Part shown: positions 56,391 through 64,000 of the stretch, in pieces
Numbering within the stretch: position 1 is the first letter of the stretch
Layout of the letters: each line of letters starts with the position of its first letter
From: Prillingera fragicola
Lineage: Eukaryota; Basidiomycota; Tremellomycetes; Trichosporonales; Trichosporonaceae
Assembly: GCA_002335605.1 (NCBI GenBank)
Contig: BEDY01000016.1
Location: 1-64,000, forward strand
Direction of reading: 5' to 3'
Length of the DNA: 64,000 nucleotides
Position numbers and translations under genes: made by a program
Notes under the pieces: model-generated
Seen by the model: only the letters and a program-made list of their open reading frames with translations
What the model was told of the DNA's origin: nothing
The model's database searches: none

Positions 56391-59289
56391 CTAGCTACGG
56401 AGGAAGGACAGCGTGCCGAGCGAGAAAGAGATAAGCTCGAGAAGACGAGCTGCTTCGCGCTTCTGCTCCTTTTCAAGGTTCTCAAGCAGACCGCGCAGCT
56501 CGGCGTTGGCGATAAGGACGTCGCCGTGGACGTTCAGGAAGACCGACAGGAAGGCCTGAACAGCCTCGAAGTCGCGGTGCGACCTGAGGCGGCCGAGAAG
56601 GGCCGAGAGGAAGGCGGCGAGGTGGTCGAGCGAGACCAGCGAGCGGATCTCGAGATCAACGGCCGAAGGCGACAGAGCCTTCATGTACTCAAAGAAGGCC
56701 TGGTAGATGCCGTCCTCGTCCTCGCGTGCCAAGCGACGAGTGAACTCGCTCTCGAGGAAGGATCCCGACGGTGCCAGGCGGGCCGAGAAGGGGTCCTCGT
56801 CGCGGGTCTGTGCTGCGCTGACGTCGAAGCGAGTCTCGAGACCCTGCACAGTGGGGAGGAAGAATGGCGCGGCTTCGGGAGCCTTTGGTGGCTCCTTTGG
56901 TTTGTTGCGCTGCTTGATGGTCTCAAGGTTGAGGAGGGTCTGCCAGCGCGAGCGAGGAAGGAGAGAAAGAGTGAGGAGACCCTCGGTAAGCTGGTCTGGA
57001 GTCGTGTAGATATCGGTGTACTCGGGTGCGCCAATGGGCTCGAGTCCGTCGAGAACTTCGCTGTCGACTCCCTGTACTGTCGGCAAGGCAATCTCCAACA
57101 CCTCTTCCTCCTCGGGAATGTGGCGGAGAGCCACTTCTGAAAACTGCGCCTTGTTGGCCCAGAGATGCACACCGAGACTATCGACGTGTGATGTGGCGAG
57201 GAAGTCGCCAGTGGGAGAGAAGGTGATGCTGGTAGCGACGGAAGTGGTGCGGAAGGCGTCGATGAGGCGGCCGGTGGGAATGTCGAAGGTGCGAATGGTG
57301 GAGTCAAGCGAAGTGGCCACAAGCCAGCGCGAGTCCGCGGTAAAGGTCGTGTCAAGAACGCGACCCTTGAAGCCACGCAGCTCACGAACGACACGGCGGG
57401 TCTCAATGTCGACCAGGCGAACGACCAGGTCATCGCAGATGACGGACAGCAGGCCGCTGTCTCGTTGCAAGTCGAGCGCAGTGATTGACGAATCCAACTG
57501 CATCTCGTGCACTCGCTCCGTGCTCTGGAAGTCGAAGAAGTAGAGCTTGCCAGCCAGCGTACTGGCAATGACGGTTGTGTTGAGCGCGTCGGTCACCAAT
57601 CCTGTGATTGCCTCAATGCTCTTCTTGACGTCCCTGCCCTTTGCCTTCTTGGGCTTGGTCGAAGCAATAATCTTTGCCTTGCTGTCGCCAGGAGCGGGGC
57701 CGGTCAAAGCAAACGACTTGCGCTCCTTGCCAGACTGCATGTTCCACATGCGAATCTCACCCGCCGACGATCCGGCAAGGCCATAGTTGCCGCACTGGGT
57801 CACACAGACCGCCTGAACCACACCACCGTCCTCGACGTCAAACACATGGTCACCCTGGCGCTTATCCTGGACACGCCATGTTCGTGCCGATGAGTCTTCC
57901 GAGTGTGCGGTAAGAACATCGTCCCAGTCCTTGGCCCGGGTAGACGAGCTAGACAACGCAGTGATCTGAGGGTTCTTGAGTTCGTCGACAGAGACGCCAA
58001 GACCGATAGCACGCTTCATGAGCGAACCTTGAGACAACTCGTGGCTGCGCGAGTCCCGGACAACACTGGTGTACCGCAATGAGCGGTCTTTGCCGGCGGT
58101 AAGAATTTGCTTGCCGTCGGCGCCGTAGTAACGGATGCACGTTGGAGGAGCGTGGTGACCGGTGCGGAACTTGAGTAACCTGGGAGTTGCGGTGGGCGAG
58201 TCAAAGAGCCACTGCTTAACACTGTTGTCTGCACTGGAAGAGACCAACAAAGGCTGACCTTGCACCCATTCGAGGCCGGAAACGGGTTGCTCGTGTGCGG
58301 TGCGGGTGATGTGGAGAATGCGGCCACCCTTGTTCAGGTCCCACATGGCGATCGCGCCAGCCGATGAAGACGAGGCAAGAATGGGCTGCCCATCCATACG
58401 GAACGAAAGGCCGGTGACAGAGCCCTCGTCCATGCGCATCTGCATGACGAGCTCGCCGTCGCGAATGTCAAAGACGCGGATGGTACCGTCCTCATAACCA
58501 GCGCCAACGACGTCGACAGCTGGAGACTGGACAAGGATGGTGACGGGCGAAACGGCTGAGGCGTTGGAAGCAGGGAACGTGTGAATCAGAGAGCTGAATG
58601 AATTAGCGCTAGATAGATTAACGGTCTCACCCAGTACGAATGTTCCACAGCTGGAGCTCTCCCTCGTTGCTTCCAACCAGCACCTTGTTGAGGTAAGTAG
58701 CAGGGTGCATGACGGTCGAGGCCGTAAACGACGAGTGGAAAGTAATCTCGTTGTCAAGGTCGGTAGACTTGATGTTCCAAATGAACATGCCGGTACCGTC
58801 CTGCTTGAGGGCAAGGATCTGCTCGCCAAAGATGAGAATCTTGCCAAGGCTTGAGCCGTCCGGGCTGTTGAAACTCGACATTTCCTTTCCACGGTAGTAC
58901 TTGATCACCCTGGAGCCAGCAGCGGCAAACACTTCAGATCCAGTCTGTGCAAGACTCGTGATAGGAGCGCCAGCATCGGGACCTGTTCGATGTCAGCTGT
59001 GCCTTCAAATTGGTATTCCAAGTCACTCACCAGCAAAGAGAAGCAGCATCCTCTCGGCGTCCCACATGAGCCAGCTACGACCAACACTTGACACAATGTG
59101 GATTGTAGATTTGGCCAGCGCACCCTGGGGTGTGTGCACGAACATGGAGAATGGCACGCCATCCGAGACGTAGCCGAGGGCACGGAAGGGAGCGAACAGG
59201 CGGCTCTGAGGAAGAGGTGCCGCGGGGGCCTGAACTGGCACCACAGCAGCCTCGTCCTTCTTTGAGCGCTTCTGAGGTCGTGGAGGCAT
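56391..59289 (-). CDS. UTP21: Utp21/WDR36 small-subunit processome protein
   Basis: Exons 59289-59031, 58982-58631 and 58593-56391 give about 937 residues, the usual length. The N-terminus has the Utp21 signature LFAPFRALGYVSDGVPF after a lysine-rich stretch. Two WD40 propellers follow, with blades such as GTIRVFDIRDGELVMQM and STIRTFDIPTGRLIDAF. The C-terminal Utp21 domain contains LSPSAVDLEIRSL and ends in helices. The protein belongs to the UTP-B complex, which binds the 35S pre-rRNA and U3 snoRNP in the nucleolus. Introns are 48 and 37 nt, in phase. Confidence 0.95.
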
Positions 59290-59707
59290 CGTGTGGAGTG
59301 AATGGGTGCACCGATGTGCGTGGGTTGGAGGCGATGGACACAGAGAACTGGTGTCCAGCAGCAGCAGAGAAGACGGTCTTCAAAATATCCTGGGAGGCAC
59401 GGAGTTTGGCTTCATCTCCGTGGCCACCACCTCCACTTTCCTGTTCCGCTGCCTGGACGTCTGCAGCCCAGCCTAAGGCATGCTGTCAGCTGTGCGACGA
59501 GGAGGATGAGATGCATGGCGGGCACATATGGCTGGGGCCTTGTAATGTCAACAGTACACCTAAACCGTAGCAGCAAACTTTGGAAGGCGGAATGGTCGAG
59601 GAGTAGCTGCTGGCAACTGGGGTGACCGTGTTTCATGCAGCTTCCCTCGCCAGCAGTGACTGACAAGTTGACGTTTGCCACTCCACCAATGCTCCCCTCA
59701 ATTGATC
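59290..59707. other. Divergent spacer, Utp21 and XPF-like genes
   Basis: About 418 bases between two start codons on opposite strands. No recognised element and no gene. Confidence 0.5.
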
Positions 59708-62700
59708 ATGTCTTCCACTACTCCACCTCAACTCCATGCGCGAGTGTACAAGCAAGCCATTGAACCCCTTGCTCAGCCTCAACCACTCGACTACATCAGA
59801 CTGACAGAGAATTGGTCGGCTGATATCCTAGAAGACCTCCTCACTCCGGCAGATCTTACTACCCACCCCTCAACGTTTGGACCCCTGGAAGACCCGGTTG
59901 AATCAGTCTTACGCGTCGCTCAGAGCATTGACATGCATGCCGCTACTGCAGAGGTTCTAGATGGGTCGGAAGGCAGGCATGCACTTCGGAAAGCGTACGA
60001 CGACCTGAAGCGTCACGAGAAGCGACTTGCTGTTGACATCATGAGAACGCAAGAGGGTAGTCTGCACCGTCACTGCCAGGCTGATTCAGCAGTGCACCCC
60101 GTGCCACAGTATATGCGATCGTTCTCCCCAGTACTCTCCGCCGCTGCGATTCGAGAGGGTAAGGCCGCGACGCAAAAGCCTCAGCAACTGCACTCAGCAG
60201 CCGATCTGTTTGGTTCACGAACTCTCAGCCTGGGGTCGTTGGCGGTAGAGTCTTTCAAGCCACCGAAGATTACTGCCTCCGAGGCTTTGTAGGTGCACTG
60301 ACGCTGAGAGGTAGCTCACGTTGCCTGGGGATTGCAGTGGAAGTTGGATCCCGAAACGACGGTCGCGGTCAGGTCGTGCATGGCAGACGCAATGGTGGCA
60401 AAAAGGAATCTTGAGAGCACGTTTAGTCGATGGGAGACTTCACCTGGAGTACATACTTGACCCCGCATTAATGGCGCTAACCCTCTCAGATCTACCCAAA
60501 CTTGGGACGACTCAGTCCACCACTGTTCCCGTTGCCAAGTCGCAGCGTGGTGGCGAGCTGGGACTACGACACAGAAGCCAGGGCTATTGGAGAAGCCGAA
60601 CCGTGCCATTCAATTCTTCAAGAGCACCTCGTGGAACCCCGAACCTTCCTGGAGTCCACCAACGTTGCGTATAACTCTGAGCTTGATCCAACATCACCTG
60701 CAGTTCTTGACGAGCTTGGTGGGTGTGTCGTTAAAGCTACGCTTACGAGATCAGATGGCAGCTTCTTCCAAATGCTCTCGCCATCATCACGACCAAGTAC
60801 CTCTACTCGACGGGCTCTACGGCTCGAGGCCTCGTCACCGATTTCGAAGTACGCCTGCACGGCACAGGGTCCCTCCTCTGGTGAGTGTCAGTTCCTCTCT
60901 GACGCGGCATTCCGCTGACGTGCTGCCAAGATGAGGTGTTAAGCCCTCGACCTCACCAGCTCTTGTCCCAGAGCGTACATGTTGCGTGTGCAGCGACCGA
61001 GGCAGAATCAGGTGATGCAGCCTGCTCTTCGCCTTGTCTTGGGCCTCAGTTGACATATTCCGAGGTCGATCAACCAAGTATTCTCGGAAGCCCTGTGGTT
61101 GGCTCCACATTGAGCAACTCGCCAGAGGTGTCACCCCGGCGCTTGTTGGTGTTTGATGCAGGTACGCTCAGGTGCTCAAGATAATGACTGACATTCCAGC
61201 TCCCCCGGCACCCTTGCCGTCCCCATCGGTCACGTCGCCTATTGCCAGTTCTCCGTCTCCAGCCTCTCCTGACCTGGCATTGCCAGAGCGAACATCGGAG
61301 CTGGCTCCTTCGGTATCATTCGTGTCACGATATGTGCCAACCTCATCGTATCCACTACCCACAATTCCTGAGGAGCGGGAAGGCGAGCTCTCGTCAAGCT
61401 CCCCTGCTCGCAAACGAGCCCGATTGGAGGTGCGGGCGGCACCTCCAGCTGACACACCACCGTCTCCAACTGTACCCAGGCGAACTTCACAAGCAGCCGT
61501 TTCCACCGATGTGCCTTCCTTGCAGTCCAGGTCTACGACCTCAAGAAGAATTCGGCTTAGCGACCTTGCGTCTGGCAGAGACTGGGCAAAACTTCTTCCC
61601 CGCAAGTTACCAAGACAGGCACCACGCCTACCTTTATCAACACCCAGCAACGCGGCCTTCTCATTTCTACTCTCACGATCAGAGACAGCTCTTGAAACAC
61701 CGAACCTAGTGGCCCACGAAGAACCATCCTTCGTTTCACAAACAGCAGTGATCGACCCGGCGCTCGCAAACCCGGATTGGTTTGCGGGTGCAATCTCCGC
61801 TCCGCCTTCCACTCGCAAGTTCCCGGCCCTAGTTTCGATGCAGCTACTCCATCAGCGCCCGCTGGTCCGCGCATTGCGAGATCAATTTCAGCTAGTGGAG
61901 AGAGACAGCGATCTCCAGGGCGCCGACTTGATTGTGTCTTCTCGCACCGGGGTGGTCTTCGACACTCTGGGGAATGTCCTGTCACGACAGAGCTTGCTTC
62001 TTGAGAGGCTCCGTGCCAGTGCCTCCAACTTCTCCAGGCTGGTCATTGTGCTTACACCAACTCCAACGAATACCGCGCTGCTCGCCTCGCTAGCCACCGT
62101 CAAGAGGAAGCTGCACCTGTTTGCCGATGACAGTGAGCGATGCGTACCAGAGTTGGTATTCGCGCACGACGGACCGGGCCAGGTGGCAGTGGTGCTACGC
62201 AATTTGCAGCATGGCGACCTCGAGCGACTGAGTACTCAGATGGAGAATGTGGTGGAGGCGGCATGGCTGGAGCAAGACTTGCCAGACGACATGGTACGTT
62301 GTTCAGTGGTTTCCTAGCTAATTGTCAGGCAAGTGATGAGAACAACCTAATCAGCCACCTGGGGCTCAACTCGTACTCTGCTCGACTAGCTCTGGTAATG
62401 TTTGGCAACGCACAAGGTGTCCTGGACGCGGACCGCGAGCTGCTGGCATTGCTACTGGATCCGCATGTCTTGGTTGGTATCTGTAATGCCATTAGCTGAC
62501 GGCAGTCGCGAATTGACGCGTTTGCCACTGAACAAGCGCCCCAAGCCTCGATCGTACAAGACTCGGTCCTCTGTCTCACGTCAGAGGTCGTGCCCACGAA
62601 TGGCGCATCGGGCACTGACCGACCGCACATCTCATCCGAGGGAGTCGCCGTTTCGTCAGAGGACAACTTCCCTCGCCTGACGTCCGATGCCGCATCTCTC

Positions 62701-62784
62701 GGGTCCAACTCGGCAACAGGCGTTTCATCCTGCCACGAGATCTGTCAGAGTCGCCACTCCTGCCTCTTCAGCAACGTTCTCTAA
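59708..62784 (+). CDS. Probable Zip2/SHOC1-like protein with XPF-HhH-like C-terminus
   Basis: Seven exons (59708-60288, 60373-60448, 60490-60880, 60931-61161, 61200-62293, 62329-62472, 62506-62784) give about 931 residues with all phases consistent. The first half has no motif I recognise. A Ser/Pro-rich linker is followed (about residues 620-770) by alternating strands and helices, ADLIVSSRTGVVFDTLGNVL, RLVIVLTPTPTNTALL and PGQVAVVLRNL, that resemble an XPF nuclease fold without the ERKxxxD catalytic motif. HLGLNSYSARLALVMFG then resembles a helix-hairpin-helix. That order is known from the meiotic crossover proteins Zip2/SHOC1. The call is by pattern only and could be another inactive XPF-family member. 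Codon use is less G/C-biased than in neighbours, fitting low or stage-limited expression. The 60289-60372 intron acceptor was chosen for phase. Confidence 0.5.
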
Positions 62785-62886
62785 ATGCAATTCATAGTCC
62801 GGCGCGGAGCGCCGTAGCGACATGGTTGGAGTGTATCCATTTACAGATCCGCGAACAGCACGAATGCATAGGCGTAACTGACGACA

Positions 62887-64000
62887 CTATGCGGGTGTAC
62901 GCATGCTTCCCTCAATGACCTTGTAGTGGTTGTCTGGGTGTCCGTACAGCCTTCCGCGACGGCGACGTGCCCAGCGCTTGATCACGGCCAGCATGCGCGC
63001 GATGGGACGCTCAGCCCAGCGCTCAAATGCAAAGCATAAGATGATGTTGGCGACGGCAATCGCTAGGAGCTGCATCTTGAAGTCGGTCGGCAGGTCGATA
63101 ATGTCCAGCACGACCTTGACCGCCTTGGAGGGCGCGAGCATGATGTAGGTCGAGAAGCCAGTGAGGGCCACGAGACAGAACATGAGCGAAATGTTCGAGT
63201 ACATGGGCAAGCGGTAGGGCGGTCCCACGGAGAAGACGCCCGCGACGAGAATGTATTGGAAGCACGAAATGAGGAACAGACTCGAGTTCTCAAAGTTGAA
63301 GGTCTCGAGCTCGTCTGTGTTGGGAATGGGCTTCTCGTACCAGTCCTGAGCGCGGACCCAGAGGAAGACCAGACCCTGGATGGCGGCGTTGATGATCGTT
63401 TGTCCAACGATACTCGTGAGTACCTTCTTGCTGACCAGACTGGCCGTGGGGCGCTTTGGCACAATCTTGTGGAATGGCAAGGTGCGGCCCATGGCAATGG
63501 CGATTGGAATGATGATGAACAAGTCGATGTACAGGAACTGAAAGTCGCCAAGCGAGGACGCAAACGAGTACAGGAGCGTAATGGTCGTGAACTGGATAAG
63601 CGAGTAGAGGGCCATGTATTTGAAGCAGCTGAAACTAGTGACCAGGGCGCAGCGGCCTTCACGGATAATCTCGACCATGCACGAAATGTCAGGCGTTCGA
63701 GAGGTAAACGGCGCGGCCACCGATGCCTCTGCCTCCGAGAGCGACACACCAACGTCGGCAGCCTTGAGTGCACCGCAGTCGTTGGCTCCATCGCCACAGA
63801 ACGCGACAGTGTATCCGAGTCCCTGAAGACGCTCGACAAGTTCGGCCTTCTCGTCAGGTGACATGCGCGCAAAGATGACACCCTTGACGAGCATGCGCTG
63901 CATGGTCTCAAGAGGCGCGTACTCGAGCATCCACTTGAAGACGTCACCGGTCAAGGCCAGCTGGTAGTCTGGCGTCTCATCTTCGCCTTCCAGACCCAGA
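62887..64000 (-). CDS. YPK9: P5B-type cation-transport ATPase, C-terminal part (Ypk9/ATP13A-like)
   Basis: Only the C-terminal 370 or so residues are present; the gene runs off the right edge. The hinge motif VAFCGDGANDCGALKAADVG and the P5B signature SEAEASVAAPFTSRTPDI are followed by SFSCFKYMALYSLIQF and about six transmembrane helices. P5B pumps (yeast Ypk9, animal ATP13A2) sit in vacuolar or lysosomal membranes; ATP13A2 exports polyamines and Ypk9 affects metal tolerance. The CGDGANDCGALK form distinguishes it from P5A Spf1 (usually GDGTNDVGALK). The phosphorylated DKTG aspartate lies outside the window. The stop lies 103 bases from the end of the convergent XPF-like gene. Confidence 0.93.
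   Translation of the reverse strand, partial: LGLEGEDETPDYQLALTGDVFKWMLEYAPLETMQRMLVKGVIFARMSPDEKAELVERLQGLGYTVAFCGDGANDCGALKAADVGVSLSEAEASVAAPFTSRTPDISCMVEIIREGRCALVTSFSCFKYMALYSLIQFTTITLLYSFASSLGDFQFLYIDLFIIIPIAIAMGRTLPFHKIVPKRPTASLVSKKVLTSIVGQTIINAAIQGLVFLWVRAQDWYEKPIPNTDELETFNFENSSLFLISCFQYILVAGVFSVGPPYRLPMYSNISLMFCLVALTGFSTYIMLAPSKAVKVVLDIIDLPTDFKMQLLAIAVANIILCFAFERWAERPIARMLAVIKRWARRRRGRLYGHPDNHYKVIEGSMRTPA

Noticed and set aside
60289..60337. 49-nt intron alternative in the XPF-like gene
   Set aside because: The nearer acceptor ending at 60337 shifts into an Arg/Trp-rich frame that cannot be joined to the next exon. The acceptor ending at 60372 keeps phase throughout.

Overview
This is a eukaryotic, gene-dense, GC-rich chromosomal segment with very short spliceosomal introns (mostly 31-60 nt, GTRNGY donors, CTRAC-like branch sites a few bases before the AG). 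Protein features match a basidiomycete yeast of the Tremellomycetes; the branchpoint-binding protein, SH3-tailed Rax2, Cch1 channel and tiny introns suggest Cryptococcus/Trichosporon relatives, and I favour Trichosporonales by inference only. I see no tRNA, rRNA, CRISPR array, transposon or virus-derived element.

Layout. 0.8-1.7 kb: NAD(P)-binding protein. 2.0-8.3 kb: Cch1-type four-domain calcium channel. 8.7-9.9 kb: RNA polymerase I/III subunit AC40. 9.9-12.6 kb (minus): URI/Bud27 prefoldin-like protein. 12.8-14.6 kb (minus): CofD/YvcK-family protein. 15.5-17.9 kb: BAR-SH3 protein. 18.1-23.3 kb (minus): RNA polymerase I largest subunit. 23.7-25.4 kb: acyl-CoA-binding membrane protein. 25.6-26.8 kb (minus): Sec22 R-SNARE. 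27.2-31.8 kb (minus): Rax2-like polarity protein with a C-terminal SH3 domain. 33.1-36.3 kb: Adp1-like ABCG transporter. 36.7-39.1 kb (minus): uncharacterised multi-pass membrane protein with 15 tiny introns. 40.0-42.1 kb (minus): Yvh1 phosphatase. 42.9-43.9 kb (minus): ATP synthase OSCP. 44.7-45.7 kb: NF-YA/Hap2. 47.0-50.4 kb: Pta1/symplekin. 50.5-51.8 kb (minus): histidinol-phosphate aminotransferase. 52.4-54.2 kb (minus): branchpoint-binding protein. 54.5-56.3 kb: Slu7. 56.4-59.3 kb (minus): Utp21. 59.7-62.8 kb: probable Zip2/SHOC1-like XPF-related protein. 62.9 kb to the window end (minus): P5B ATPase, partial.

Functional themes. Several genes serve RNA polymerase or ribosome assembly (AC40, A190, URI/Bud27, Utp21, Yvh1). 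Two splicing factors (branchpoint-binding protein and Slu7) share one short divergent promoter. Pta1 adds 3'-end processing. Others concern membranes and polarity (Sec22, BAR-SH3, Rax2, acyl-CoA-binding protein, ABCG and P5B transporters).

Exon joins were read by eye from GT-AG sites and checked for reading-frame phase. Protein lengths assume those joins. The most interesting items are five stop-free introns of length 3n (two of them in the branchpoint-binding-protein gene), the SH3 tail on Rax2, the divergent meiotic-type XPF-like gene, and the intron-packed orphan membrane protein.
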